Source of the DNA: Rhodococcus rhodnii | GTDB lineage: Bacteria > Actinomycetota > Actinomycetes > Mycobacteriales > Pseudonocardiaceae | Direction: 5' to 3' | Length of the DNA: 64,000 bases | NCBI GenBank assembly: GCA_000720375.1 | Contig: JOAA01000003.1 | Location: forward strand, 1 to 64,000 | Part shown: positions 11,034-20,552 of the stretch, piece by piece | Numbering within the stretch: the stretch's first letter is position 1 | How the letters are laid out: each line of letters opens with the position of its first letter | Translations under genes and position numbers: made by a program | The notes under the pieces: model-generated | The model's input: only the letters and a program-made list of their open reading frames with translations | What the model was told of the DNA's origin: nothing | Databases searched by the model: none

Positions 11034-11996
11034 ATGAACACACTAGGCCTCCAGCCCCCGACCTGCGTCAACGACGTTGGAACGCTCTGCAGGGCGGTGT
11101 TCGACATGACCGGCAACGCCTGGCTCTCGGGCGCGGTGAACTGGCTGGCCAACGCCCCGCTGCGGATCCTGATCATCCTGCTCGTGGCGGTCATCGTCCG
11201 ATTTGTGGCGCGGCGCACAATCGACCGGCTCGCCCACGGCGCCAGCAACGGCAAGACCCCGCGCCTGCTGCGCCCGCTCAAGGAGCGTGCGCCGCAGACA
11301 GTCGGCGCTTTGGTGTCCGAGCGACGCCAGCAGCGGGCGCAGACCATCGGCTCGGTGATGAAGTCCTTGGTCTCGTTCCTGGTGTACGGCCTGGCATTCA
11401 TATTGATCTTGGGAGAGATCGGGATCGACCTCGGGCCGATCATCGCCTCGGCGGGCATCGTCGGTGTCGCGATCGGTTTCGGTGCGCAGAACCTGGTCAA
11501 GGACTTCCTGTCCGGCGTGTTCATGATGCTGGAGGACCAGTACGGCGTCGGTGACATCGTGGACGTCGGCCCGGCCACCGGAACCATTGAATCCGTTGGG
11601 TTACGAGTCACCACGCTGCGCGATGTGAACGGCACGGTCTGGTACGTGCGCAACGGCGAGATCCTCCGGGTCGGCAACTCCAGCCAGGGCTTCGCGGTCG
11701 CCGTGGTGGACATCCCGCTGGGCTACAGCGCCGACATCGAGGCCGCGACCGAGGTGATCCAGCGGATCGTCACCGACGAGGTGGCCAACGAACCGGTGTC
11801 CGAGGACGTGCTGGAACCACCGGAGCTGCTGGGTGTGGACAAAGTCACACCGGAGAGCATCACCGTGCGGCTGACGGTGAAAGTCCGCGCCGGACGCCAG
11901 TGGGCGGTGCAGCGTGCGTTGCGTGCGCGGATCATCCCGGCGTTGGAGGAAGCGGGCATCGAGCCGCCCCTTGGCCGACTCTTCGGCCAGAAGTAG
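11034..11996 (+). CDS. Small-conductance mechanosensitive channel (MscS family)
   Basis: Integral membrane protein of 320 residues that releases solutes on hypo-osmotic shock. Three membrane helices are visible: LRILIILLVAVIVRFVA, a segment around VSFLVYGLAFILILG, and the pore helix region containing GIVGVAIGFGAQNLVKDF with its Gly/Ala pattern. The beta domain follows (QYGVGDIVDVG, GTIESVGLRVTTLRD, then IPNG-like VRNGEILRVGN) and a mixed C-terminal domain ends in EPPLGRLFG. The ATG at 11034 is used; an upstream in-frame codon adds residues unlike the family. GlbO starts 12 bases after the stop, so a transcript with glbO and aglA is likely. Confidence 0.9.
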   Translation: MNTLGLQPPTCVNDVGTLCRAVFDMTGNAWLSGAVNWLANAPLRILIILLVAVIVRFVARRTIDRLAHGASNGKTPRLLRPLKERAPQTVGALVSERRQQRAQTIGSVMKSLVSFLVYGLAFILILGEIGIDLGPIIASAGIVGVAIGFGAQNLVKDFLSGVFMMLEDQYGVGDIVDVGPATGTIESVGLRVTTLRDVNGTVWYVRNGEILRVGNSSQGFAVAVVDIPLGYSADIEAATEVIQRIVTDEVANEPVSEDVLEPPELLGVDKVTPESITVRLTVKVRAGRQWAVQRALRARIIPALEEAGIEPPLGRLFGQK

Positions 11997-12008
11997 GACA
12001 ATGGTGGA

Positions 12009-12392
12009 GTGACGCAGGCGCAGAGTTTCTATCAGGCCGTCGGCGGCGAGGAAACGTTCCACCGGATCGTGGCGAGGTTCTACGCCGAGGTGGCCCGCGA
12101 CGAGATCCTCCGGCCGCTGTATCCGGAGGAGGACCTCGGTCCGGCCGAGGAGCGGCTGCGGCTGTTCCTGATGCAGTACTGGGGCGGGCCGCACACGTAT
12201 TCGGACAACCGCGGCCACCCGCGGTTGCGGATGCGGCACGCGCCCTTCCAGATCGGTCCCCTGCAGCGCGACGCGTGGCTGCGGTGCATGCGCATCGCGG
12301 TCGATGAGGCAGGGTTGTCCGAGGAGCACCGCAAGCAGCTGTGGGGCTACCTGGAAATGGCCGCGAACAGTCTGCTCAACAGCTGGGTCTGA
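12009..12392 (+). CDS. glbO: Group II truncated haemoglobin GlbO
   Basis: Haem protein of 127 residues, one short of mycobacterial GlbO. It carries [19 protein letters not shown] (A/B helices with the B10 Tyr region), [10 protein letters not shown] (the CD/E region of group II forms) and [19 protein letters not shown], which includes the proximal F8 histidine region and the Trp at G8. GlbO binds oxygen and ligands such as NO and has been linked to membrane respiration and peroxide chemistry. The GTG start at 12009 is fixed by an in-frame stop just upstream. Gene order MscS, glbO, aglA on one strand. Confidence 0.94.
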   Translation: MTQAQSFYQAVGGEETFHRIVARFYAEVARDEILRPLYPEEDLGPAEERLRLFLMQYWGGPHTYSDNRGHPRLRMRHAPFQIGPLQRDAWLRCMRIAVDEAGLSEEHRKQLWGYLEMAANSLLNSWV

Positions 12393-12463
12393 GACCGATC
12401 TCGCTGAACAGATAACGGTTTTCCAGCCCGAACTGACCCTTCTCGATGGCAGGATGACCCACC

Positions 12464-14014
12464 GTGCCAGTACAAGCCGACGGACAATGGTGGCAGCACG
12501 CTGTCTTCTACCAGGTCTACGTCAGATCGTTCGCCGACTCGGACGGCGACGGGATCGGTGACCTGGATGGAATCCGGTCGCGGCTGGGCTACCTTGAGCT
12601 GCTCGGCGTGGACGCGCTGTGGCTGACGCCGTTCTTCACCTCGCCGATGGCCGACCACGGTTACGACGTGGCGGATCCGCGTGACGTCGATCCGGTCTTC
12701 GGTGATCTGGCGAAGTTCGATCTGCTGGTGGCCGAGGCACACGAGCGCGGTATCCGGGTGACGATCGACTTGGTGCCCAACCACACCAGCGACCAGCACC
12801 CGTGGTTCGTCGCGGCGGTCGAGGCCGGGCCGGGATCGCCCGAGCGTGACCGCTACTGGTTCCGGCCGGGTGCGTACCCGCCGAACAACTGGACGAGCAT
12901 CTTCGGCGGGCCGGCGTGGAGCCAGTTACCGGATGGCGACTGGTACTTGCACTTGTTCGCGCCCGAGCAGCCGGACCTGAACTGGGCCAACCCGGAGGTC
13001 GCGGCCGACTTGGAGCGCACGTTGCGGTTCTGGCTCGACCGTGGGGTCGACGGGTTCCGCATCGACGTGGCGCACGGCATGGCCAAGCCGGAGTCGTTGC
13101 CGGACATGGATCCGTCGGTGCGAGAGGGTTCCGGGCTGTTGCACGACAACGCGGTCGATCCGCGGTTCGACAACGACGGCGTGCACGAGGTCCATCGGAT
13201 GATCCGCAAGGTCCTCGACGGCTACCCCGACACCATGGCGGTCGGCGAGATCTGGGTGAAGGGCGACGACCGGTTCGCTCGCTACCTGCGGCCCGACGAG
13301 CTGCACCTGGGCTTCAACTTCCGGCTTGTGGACGCGGACTTCGACGCCGACGCGGTGCGCCTGGCCATCGAGTCCTCAATGCACGCGGCCGCTGACAGCA
13401 CTCCCACTTGGACACTGTCCAACCACGACGTCGTACGGCACGTAACGCGTTATGGCGACGGTGATCTCGGGTTGCGGCGTGCGCGGGCGATGACGTTGGT
13501 CGAGTTCGCTCTGCCGGGAGCCTTGTACATCTACAACGGCGAGGAACTCGGGCTGCCGACGGTCGAGTTGCCGGAGTGGGCGTTGCAGGACCCGATGTGG
13601 AAGCGGTCCGGGCACACCAAGCGTGGCCGCGACGGCAGCCGCATTCCGGTGCCGTGGGAGGGCACTGAGCCGCCGTACGGCTTCTCCACGACTGCGAACA
13701 CGTGGCTGCCGATGCCGTTGGAGTGGGCGCCGTTGACCGTCGAGGCTCAGTTGGAGGACGAGGACTCGACGCTGTCGCTGTACCGGCACGCGATCGAGCT
13801 GCGCAAGACCCATCCGGCGTTCGCCGGGACCGAGGTCGAGTGGTACGGCGCGCCCGCCGGGTGCTTCGCGTTCCGCCGCAGGGGCGGCGGGTTGATCTGC
13901 GCGTTGAACACCTCACCGGCGCCCGTGCCGGTGCCTCCGGGTGAGGTGCTGCTGGCCAGCGAGCCGCTCGTGGACGGCCAGCTGCCGCCCGACGCCGCTG
14001 TGTGGCTGGTCTAG
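12464..14014 (+). CDS. aglA: Alpha-glucosidase, GH13 family
   Basis: Glycoside hydrolase of 516 residues acting on alpha-1,4/1,6-glucosides. The GH13 barrel begins with FYQVYVRSFADSDGDGIGDL. Family regions are DLVPNHTSDQHPW, GFRIDVAHG with nucleophile Asp201, VGEIWV with acid/base Glu262, and LSNHDVV with Asp322. A short beta C-terminal domain follows. No signal peptide is present, so the substrate is intracellular, such as imported maltodextrin or trehalose/glycogen fragments. The start is GTG at 12464. It corresponds to Rv2471 and follows glbO by 71 bases. Specificity within the oligo-glucosidase group cannot be settled from sequence alone. Confidence 0.93.
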   Translation: MPVQADGQWWQHAVFYQVYVRSFADSDGDGIGDLDGIRSRLGYLELLGVDALWLTPFFTSPMADHGYDVADPRDVDPVFGDLAKFDLLVAEAHERGIRVTIDLVPNHTSDQHPWFVAAVEAGPGSPERDRYWFRPGAYPPNNWTSIFGGPAWSQLPDGDWYLHLFAPEQPDLNWANPEVAADLERTLRFWLDRGVDGFRIDVAHGMAKPESLPDMDPSVREGSGLLHDNAVDPRFDNDGVHEVHRMIRKVLDGYPDTMAVGEIWVKGDDRFARYLRPDELHLGFNFRLVDADFDADAVRLAIESSMHAAADSTPTWTLSNHDVVRHVTRYGDGDLGLRRARAMTLVEFALPGALYIYNGEELGLPTVELPEWALQDPMWKRSGHTKRGRDGSRIPVPWEGTEPPYGFSTTANTWLPMPLEWAPLTVEAQLEDEDSTLSLYRHAIELRKTHPAFAGTEVEWYGAPAGCFAFRRRGGGLICALNTSPAPVPVPPGEVLLASEPLVDGQLPPDAAVWLV

Positions 14015-14019
14015 GGAAC

Positions 14020-14295
14020 CTAGGAGGCGCTGAAGTCGCCGCCCATGTCGGCGGCGCCCGCGTCGTCCGAGTCGTCGGTGACGGCGTCATAGACGTAGAG
14101 ACCTGCCGCGAGCGCCGCGGCGCCGCGCAGGCCGTCACCGAGCCTGGAGTGCTTGTTCTGCACCACGTACGGCTGCTGCTCCGGTGCGGCTGGACGTGGT
14201 TCCGGCCACGGCTCGGGCTGCGGGAACGTCTCCGCCAGCCACTCCTTGGCTAACGCGTCGTCGGCAGGCTTGTCGTCCGCGGGTTTCTCGCTCAT
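14020..14295 (-). CDS. Small hypothetical protein
   Basis: Protein of 91 residues from the ATG at 14295 (MSEKPADDKPADD). It has a charged N-terminus, a Pro/Glu/Trp-rich segment (PQPEPWPEPRPAAPEQQP), a short weakly hydrophobic stretch around GAAALAAGLYVYDAV and an acidic end. No family is recognised. The ribosome site is weak. It is convergent with aglA, six bases away. The composition is that of a peripheral or disordered small protein; real coding is likely but not certain. Confidence 0.5.
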   Translation of the reverse strand: MSEKPADDKPADDALAKEWLAETFPQPEPWPEPRPAAPEQQPYVVQNKHSRLGDGLRGAAALAAGLYVYDAVTDDSDDAGAADMGGDFSAS

Positions 14296-14340
14296 GACCA
14301 CAGCATGCACCCTGACCGCGCCGAATGCTCCTTACAAGAG

Positions 14341-14991
14341 TCAAACGAGCAAAGGCAGAAGGGCGTGACGGCGGCGTACGACGGCACCGAACCGGGCGTC
14401 GATGCGCAGCCAGGAGTCGGTCGCGGTCACCCGGACACGCTCGTCGGGTCCTTCGTTGCCGATGAACCCCATGCCGGACATGGCGAACAGGCACCGCAAC
14501 GGCACCTTGATCTCCATGCCGTCGCTGCTGACCGTCAGCACGGTCTGGTCGAGCAGCGACGCGGGCGGCGTGCCGTGCGGGCCGACGTTCTCGCGCGCGA
14601 CCGTCAGGCCACGGTCTGCGAGCGAGGACACGACCTCGGCGGGCAGTTGGTCGATGACCTGCCAGCCCTGGCCGGGCGGCAGGGCGGAACGCCACATGAG
14701 GTCACGCGGCAGGCCTGGGTCGACCGTCTCGCCGCGCACGATAGCCAACGCCGCAAGCAGGTCATTGGCGGAGACGGTCACGTCGTCCGGCTTCATCTCC
14801 CCCCGGACTGTGCGGGTGGCGAGCACGTCGAACGGCGTCGCCACCCACGCGTCGATGAGCTGTTCTCCGGTGTTCACGCTGGTCCGGGCTTTGAGCCGGA
14901 CCACCGAGTCGCCGTCGAGCCGCACCGCCCTGGCGACGAACGCGCCAAGGTCGTCCCGCTCGTGCGAGTCACCGAAAGTAAGCTCAGACAC
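14341..14991 (-). CDS. Conserved hypothetical protein (Rv2474c-like)
   Basis: Protein of 216 residues, very close to the 217 I recall for Rv2474c. It starts with GTG (MSELTFGDSHERDDLGAF) two bases after the stop of the thioesterase gene, so the two are tightly coupled. Visible features are a beta-rich N-terminus (VRLDGDSVVRLKAR, DAWVATPFDVLATRTVRG), a helical middle and a basic C-terminus. No catalytic motif is recognised. The order gdh, thioesterase, this gene on one strand is the same as in mycobacteria, so it probably belongs to that operon. Confidence 0.82.
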   Translation of the reverse strand: MSELTFGDSHERDDLGAFVARAVRLDGDSVVRLKARTSVNTGEQLIDAWVATPFDVLATRTVRGEMKPDDVTVSANDLLAALAIVRGETVDPGLPRDLMWRSALPPGQGWQVIDQLPAEVVSSLADRGLTVARENVGPHGTPPASLLDQTVLTVSSDGMEIKVPLRCLFAMSGMGFIGNEGPDERVRVTATDSWLRIDARFGAVVRRRHALLPLLV

Positions 14992-14993
14992 CT

Positions 14994-15419
14994 CTAGTCG
15001 CCCCCGGACCGCCAGCCAGCAAGGAAGTCCCGTTCCGCGTCGGTCAGGCGCCGGGGCCTCTCGTTCTGTAAATCGTACGGCGCCAGGGTGACATCCGCGA
15101 CGACCCCCACCTTGTCGTCCTCCGAGGGTCCACAGTGGACCTCCTGGTGGATGGTGAAGTCCGCGACCCGCATCCGGGTGATCGACAGGGCCACGCGGAA
15201 CGGGTTGCCGTTGACGAAAAGCGGTGCGTGGTACACCGCTTCCAGCCGCGCGACGACCAGCCCGCCGTCGACCATGCCCGCGCCGTGCCGGGCTCCTTCG
15301 CCGTACAGCAGCTGGAGCCTGGCCTCCTCGAGCAGCGTGATCGTCTGCGCGTGGTTGACGTGCCGGTAGGAGTCCATATCGGACCACCGCGGCCAGACCG
15401 TCGCGTAGAACACACCCAC
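14994..15419 (-). CDS. Acyl-CoA thioesterase, hotdog fold (Rv2475c-like)
   Basis: Hotdog-fold protein of 141 residues of the 4HBT family. RWSDMDSYRHVNHAQ carries the Asp/His region of the active site, and EEARLQLL continues the central helix. Hydrolysis of an acyl-CoA thioester is expected; the chain length is unknown. GTG at 15419 follows GGAGG at a normal distance. It begins 17 bases after the gdh stop and ends two bases before the next gene, so it is the middle gene of a compact operon. Confidence 0.88.
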   Translation of the reverse strand: MGVFYATVWPRWSDMDSYRHVNHAQTITLLEEARLQLLYGEGARHGAGMVDGGLVVARLEAVYHAPLFVNGNPFRVALSITRMRVADFTIHQEVHCGPSEDDKVGVVADVTLAPYDLQNERPRRLTDAERDFLAGWRSGGD

Positions 15420-15436
15420 CGCGAACCTCCCGAACT

Positions 15437-18400
15437 TCAGCGAATCATGCTGCGGATCTGGCGTGCGGCGACCGACAGCATGGCCAGATCCAGCCGGCTG
15501 GCCGAGTGCCGCAGCTCGTCGAGCGCCGTGCGGGCCCTGGCCAGCCGGGAGGCGTTCGCCTTCTCCCAGTTCTCGATCTTCTGCTGCGCACTCTGGCCGG
15601 GGTCGCTGTGCTGCAACGCGTCCAGCGTGATCGACCGCAGCGACGAGTACACGTCGTCCCGCAACGCCAGTCGCGCCAAAGCATGCCAGCGGTTGCCGCG
15701 TTCCAGGCCGCTGATGAACGTCAGCACTTGGTCGACGTCGAGGTGGTCGGCCATGGCGTAGTACAGCTCCGCGGTCTCCAGCGGGCTGCGTTCCATGTCC
15801 ATCCCGGCCTCGCGCTCGGCCAGTTCGGCCACCTCGATCACGTCCAGCAGGCCGTACCCGTCCAGCAGCGCGGCGACCCGCCTGGCCAGCCCCTCGGGCA
15901 CGCCGTGGTGGACCAGCTCGGCGGTGTCGTGCTCGACGGCCTGCTTGGCCTGGCCGCGCAGCAGGTCACCGACCTTGGGCGCGATCACCTTGACCACCCG
16001 GGAGAACCGGTTGATCTCCGCGCCGACCGCGAGCGGCTGCGGCCGGTTGGACAGCAGCCAGCGTGAGGCGCGGTCGAGCAGCCGCCGGGTCTCCAGGACC
16101 ATCATGTCGGCGATCTCGGTCGGGATCCGGTTGTCCAGCGCGTCGATCTCCCGCCAGATGGCCGGCAGGTCGTACACCCTGGTCACCACAGTGAACGCAC
16201 GCACAGCGTCGGTGGCCGACGCGTTGATCTCCTCGGCCAGCCGGAACGGGTAGGTGATCCCGGCGCCGTCGATGACCTCGTTGGCCAGCAGCGTCGTGGT
16301 GATCTCGCGGCTGAGCGGGTGCGCGGCGATCGCGTCGCCGAACCGTTCCCGCAGCTGGCTCGGGAAGTACTCGGGCAGGCGGCCGGCGAACACGCCCTGG
16401 CTGGGCAGCTCGCTGGCCAGCAGCTCTTCCTTGAGGCCGAGTTTGACGTGCGCGAGCAGGGTCGCCAGTTCCGGTGAGGTCAGGCCCTCGCCCGCCTTCT
16501 CCAATTCCTTGAACTTCTGCGCCGAGGGCAACGCCTCCAGCTCACGGTCCAGTCCGCTGTTCTCCACCATTTCGGCGACCAGGCGGGCGTGCACCGACAG
16601 CATCGGCGCGGCGTGCGCCCGGCTGACGCCCATCACCGCGTTCTGCCGGTAGTTGTCGGCCAGGACCAGGTCCGCGACCTCGTCGGTCATCTCGGCCAGC
16701 AGCTCGTTGCGCTGCTGCCCGGTCAGCTTCCCGCTGGTGAGCAGGTGGTCCAGCATGATCTTGATGTTGACCTCGTGGTCGGAGCAGTCCACCCCGGCCG
16801 AGTTGTCCAGCGCGTCGGTGTTGACCTTGCCGCCTGCGCGGGCGAACTCGATCCGGCCGCGCTGGGTCAGGCCCAGGTTGCCGCCCTCACCGACCACCTT
16901 GACGCGCAGGTCCGAGCCGTTGACCCGGATCGCGTCGTTGGCCTTGTCGCCGACGTCGCCGTGCGACTCGCTGGACGCCTTGACGTACGTGCCGATGCCG
17001 CCGTTCCACAGCAGGTCGACCGGGGCCAGCAGGATCGAGCGCATCAGCTCGAACGGCGAGAGCTTGGTGGTGCCCTCGGGCAGGCCGAGCGCCTCGATGA
17101 TCTCCGCGCTCAGCGGGATCGACTTCGTGGTGCGTGGCCAGACCCCGCCGCCCTTGCTGATCAGCGACCGGTCGTAGTCGTCCCACGAGGATCGCGGCAG
17201 CTCGAACATGCGCCGCCGCTCGGCGTAGGACCTGGCCGCGTCCGGGTTGGGGTCGATGAAGATGTGCCGGTGGTCGAACGCCGCGACCAGGCGGATGTGC
17301 TCGGACAGCAGCATCCCGTTGCCGAACACGTCACCGGACATGTCGCCGACGCCGACGACCGTGAAGTCCTGGGTCTGGGTGTCCACGCCCAGCTCACGGA
17401 AGTTGCGCTTCACGCTCTCCCACGCGCCGCGCGCGGTGATGCCCATGGCCTTGTGGTCGTAGCCGACCGAACCACCGGACGCGAACGCGTCACCAAGCCA
17501 GAAGCCGTAGTCCTTGGCGACCTCGTTGGCGATGTCGGAGAACGTCGCCGTTCCCTTGTCCGCCGCGACCACGAGGTAGCTGTCGTCGCTGTCGTAGCGC
17601 ACGACCTGAGGCGCGGGGACCGTCTTGCCCGCTTGCAGGTTGTCGGTCAGGTCCAGCAGGCCGGAGATGAACATGCGATAGCACGCGATGCCCTCGTTCA
17701 GCTGCGCCTGACGGTCCAGGCCAGGGTCGCCGGTCGCGGCGGGCGGGCGCTTGACCACGAACCCGCCCTTCGCGCCGACCGGCACGATCACGGCGTTCTT
17801 CACCGCCTGCGCCTTGACCAGGCCGAGGATCTCGGTGCGGAAGTCCTCGCGGCGGTCGGACCACCGCAAGCCGCCTCGTGCCACGGGCCCGAACCGCAGG
17901 TGCACGCCCTCCACGCGCGGCGAGTACACGAAGATCTCGAACCGCGGCCGCGGCTGGGGCAGCTCCGGCACCGCACGCGGGTCCAGCTTCATCGCCAGGT
18001 ACGGCCGCGGGTTGCCCTCCGCGTCGCGGACCATGTAGTTCGTCCGCAGCGTGGCGTTGATCAGGGTCAGCAGGCTGCGCAGGATCCGGTCCTCGTCGAG
18101 GCTGGTGACCTCGTCGATCATCCCGGTGATCTCGTCGACCTGGCTCTTCACGCTCGACAGCCGGGTCTGCTCCTCCGTGCCGACGTTGAACCGGCACTCG
18201 AACAGCTTCACCAGCGCCGTCGCGACGTCGGTGTGCTTGAGGACGGTGTCCTCGATGTAGTCCTGGCTGAACGGCGTACTGGCCTGCCGCAGGTAGCGGG
18301 AGTACGCGCGCAGGATCGTGGCCTGCCGCCAGCTGATGCCCGCGCGCAGCACCAGCGCGTTGAATTTGTCCACCTCGGCGTCGCCGCGCCACGCCGCCGC

Positions 18401-20410
18401 GAACGCGTCCTGGAACTGGGTCCTGACCAGCTCGATGTCCTCGTCGGTGCGGTCCTGAAGCACCGACGGGTCAAGGCGCAGGCCGAAGTCGTAGATCCAC
18501 CACGCGACACCGCTGTCGTTGCGCAGCTCGTACGGGCGCTCGTCGATCACCTCGACGCCCATCGCCGTCAGCACGGGCAGCACCTGCGAGAGCGTGACGC
18601 CGTCACCGCACAGGTAGAGCTTGAACCGCCGCTCCCCCGGCTTGGGGTCCTCGGGGACGTAGAACCGGATGTCCATGTCGCCCTCGTGCTCGAGGGCTTG
18701 CAGCCTGCGCAGGTCGTGCAACGCCTCAGTGGCGGTGAAGTCCTCCTTGTAGGCCTCGGGGAAGATGCCCGCGAGACGCTGCCCCTGCTGGGAGGCGGAC
18801 TCCGTGCCGATCGACACCACTCCGGTCGCGCCGTTGCCGGTCTTCTCCCGCTGCTCGGCGACCACGGCCTCGGCCATCAGGTCTTCCCAGCTGCGGATGG
18901 CCTCGGCGAGCCGCTCCTGGATGCGCGGCACGTCCGGCTCGATCTGCTGCTGGCGCTGCGGGTCGGTGTGCACGGTGAAATACACCTGGGCGAGTGAGAA
19001 CTCGCCGATCCGCGCGTTGTACTCCAGGTTGTTGCCGTTCAGCTCGGCCAGCAGGACCTCCTGCATGGCCAGCCGGGTCGTCGTGGTGTACCGGTCGCGC
19101 GGCAGGAACACGAAGCACGAGAAGAACCGGCCATAGGGGTCGCGGCGCAAGAACAGCCGCAGCCTGCGTCTGTCGGCCAACGCGATGACGCCGGTCGCGG
19201 TGGCGTACAACGATTCCGCGGTGGACGAGAACAGTTCCGCGCGCGGCCAGTTCTGGATGACCTCGAGCATCCGCTGGCCGGAGTAGGACTCCAGCGGGAA
19301 CCCGGCCTCGTGGATCACCTCGCGCACACGCCGCTCGACAACCGGGATGTCCAGGACGTTCTCGTGCAGCGCGGTCGTGGTGAACACGCCGAGGAACCGG
19401 TGCTCGCCGGTGACTTGGCCGTTCTCGTCGAACGTCTTCACGCCGACGTAGTACGGGTAGACCGATCGGTGCACTGTGGACGGAGCGCTCGCCTCGGTGA
19501 GCACGAGCAGCTTCGGCGCCAGCGCGGTCGTCACGATCGAGTCAGGGCCCGCGGTCAGGCTGCGCGCGGCGAGGCTGTCCTGGCGCAGGACGCCCAGACC
19601 GGTCGCGAGCACGGCCTTCAGCGCGGGGTCGCCATCGCCCTGGACCAGCTCGTACTGCCGGTAGCCAAGGAACGTGAAGTGCCCGTCGGCCAGCCAGCGC
19701 AGCAGCGCGATGCCGTCGTGGATGTCGGTGCCCTCCAACGGCGGCGGGTCGGCCTCGAGCTGATCGGCGAGGTGCCGGGCCTGACCGGCCATCTTGGCGG
19801 CGTCCTCGACGACCTCGCGGACATCGTTGAGCACCGAGTACAACCCGGTGGCGATGGCCCGGCCCCGATCAGGGTCCGTGACCAGGTCGATCTCGATGTA
19901 CATCCAGGACTCGACCAAAGCGTCCGCGGGCGGTTCGCCCGGGTCGGCGGTCGGCAGGACCTCGTGAAGCTTTCCGGCGACATCCCGGCGCACCACGACG
20001 ATGGGGTGCACCACGCGCTGAACCTGCACGCCACTGCGGACAAGCTCGGCGCTGACGGACTCGACGAGGTAGGGCATGTCGTCGGTGACGATCTGGATCA
20101 CGGTCGACGTGGTGGACCAGCCGTCCGCCTCGGCCGTCGGGTTGATCGGCCGGATCACCGGACGCCCGGGCACTCGCCGCTCGGCCAGGTCGAGGTGCGC
20201 CCGCACGGCGCCGACCAGGTCGGCCGGAGCGAAGTCGATGACCTCCTCCGGTGGCACGTAGCGGTAGTAGAGCCGGATCAGGTCGGCGATCTCGGTGGCC
20301 GATCCGGCGGCCTGCGCCACCAGCTCGTCCCTGATCTGCTCAGGGCTGGCCGGTGCGGCGGCTTTGGCCGCGACGGGATTCGGATGGGACTGGACTCCAG
20401 TCGAGGTCAT
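15437..20410 (-). CDS. gdh: NAD-specific glutamate dehydrogenase, large (about 180 kDa) type
   Basis: Catabolic glutamate dehydrogenase of 1,657 residues that converts glutamate to 2-oxoglutarate and ammonia with NAD. The N-terminal half holds ACT-like regulatory domains. The catalytic core contains GPVARGGLRWSDRREDFRTE, then PVGAKGGFVVKR with active-site lysines, and a Rossmann segment around VVGVGDMSGDVFGNGML. The C-terminal third is helical. The ATG at 20410 follows GGAG. The length is close to the mycobacterial enzyme, whose activity there is held in check by GarA; similar control is possible here but not shown. It is upstream of the thioesterase and Rv2474c-like genes. Confidence 0.95.
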   Translation of the reverse strand: MTSTGVQSHPNPVAAKAAAPASPEQIRDELVAQAAGSATEIADLIRLYYRYVPPEEVIDFAPADLVGAVRAHLDLAERRVPGRPVIRPINPTAEADGWSTTSTVIQIVTDDMPYLVESVSAELVRSGVQVQRVVHPIVVVRRDVAGKLHEVLPTADPGEPPADALVESWMYIEIDLVTDPDRGRAIATGLYSVLNDVREVVEDAAKMAGQARHLADQLEADPPPLEGTDIHDGIALLRWLADGHFTFLGYRQYELVQGDGDPALKAVLATGLGVLRQDSLAARSLTAGPDSIVTTALAPKLLVLTEASAPSTVHRSVYPYYVGVKTFDENGQVTGEHRFLGVFTTTALHENVLDIPVVERRVREVIHEAGFPLESYSGQRMLEVIQNWPRAELFSSTAESLYATATGVIALADRRRLRLFLRRDPYGRFFSCFVFLPRDRYTTTTRLAMQEVLLAELNGNNLEYNARIGEFSLAQVYFTVHTDPQRQQQIEPDVPRIQERLAEAIRSWEDLMAEAVVAEQREKTGNGATGVVSIGTESASQQGQRLAGIFPEAYKEDFTATEALHDLRRLQALEHEGDMDIRFYVPEDPKPGERRFKLYLCGDGVTLSQVLPVLTAMGVEVIDERPYELRNDSGVAWWIYDFGLRLDPSVLQDRTDEDIELVRTQFQDAFAAAWRGDAEVDKFNALVLRAGISWRQATILRAYSRYLRQASTPFSQDYIEDTVLKHTDVATALVKLFECRFNVGTEEQTRLSSVKSQVDEITGMIDEVTSLDEDRILRSLLTLINATLRTNYMVRDAEGNPRPYLAMKLDPRAVPELPQPRPRFEIFVYSPRVEGVHLRFGPVARGGLRWSDRREDFRTEILGLVKAQAVKNAVIVPVGAKGGFVVKRPPAATGDPGLDRQAQLNEGIACYRMFISGLLDLTDNLQAGKTVPAPQVVRYDSDDSYLVVAADKGTATFSDIANEVAKDYGFWLGDAFASGGSVGYDHKAMGITARGAWESVKRNFRELGVDTQTQDFTVVGVGDMSGDVFGNGMLLSEHIRLVAAFDHRHIFIDPNPDAARSYAERRRMFELPRSSWDDYDRSLISKGGGVWPRTTKSIPLSAEIIEALGLPEGTTKLSPFELMRSILLAPVDLLWNGGIGTYVKASSESHGDVGDKANDAIRVNGSDLRVKVVGEGGNLGLTQRGRIEFARAGGKVNTDALDNSAGVDCSDHEVNIKIMLDHLLTSGKLTGQQRNELLAEMTDEVADLVLADNYRQNAVMGVSRAHAAPMLSVHARLVAEMVENSGLDRELEALPSAQKFKELEKAGEGLTSPELATLLAHVKLGLKEELLASELPSQGVFAGRLPEYFPSQLRERFGDAIAAHPLSREITTTLLANEVIDGAGITYPFRLAEEINASATDAVRAFTVVTRVYDLPAIWREIDALDNRIPTEIADMMVLETRRLLDRASRWLLSNRPQPLAVGAEINRFSRVVKVIAPKVGDLLRGQAKQAVEHDTAELVHHGVPEGLARRVAALLDGYGLLDVIEVAELAEREAGMDMERSPLETAELYYAMADHLDVDQVLTFISGLERGNRWHALARLALRDDVYSSLRSITLDALQHSDPGQSAQQKIENWEKANASRLARARTALDELRHSASRLDLAMLSVAARQIRSMIR

Positions 20411-20552
20411 GTTCTCCAGGCTCCACGCTCGTCGGCACCCTGTGCGGCACTCCGTTGTGCCAGTTTGTTGTGCCAGCTGCGGCCTAACCCTAGTTGGCCG
20501 CGCCTGTGAGCCATGCAACCACCAGTGGGACTTGATATTCATTTAGGGGGCT
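20411..20552 (-). promoter_or_regulatory. gdh upstream region with a direct repeat
   Basis: This 142-base gap is the 5-prime region of gdh. GTTGTGCCAG occurs at 20454-20463 and again at 20467-20476, 13 bases apart; a weaker third copy lies at 20440-20449. Read on the gdh strand these are CTGGCACAAC direct repeats 45 to 65 bases ahead of the start. The part next to 20520-20550 is AT-rich (GATATTCATTTAG). A regulator binding direct repeats is plausible. No clear -35/-10 pair is asserted. Confidence 0.4.

Noticed and set aside
16589..18997. Long open frame opposite gdh on the plus strand
   Set aside because: Shadow of the gdh coding frame, with biased composition and no ribosome site or family similarity.
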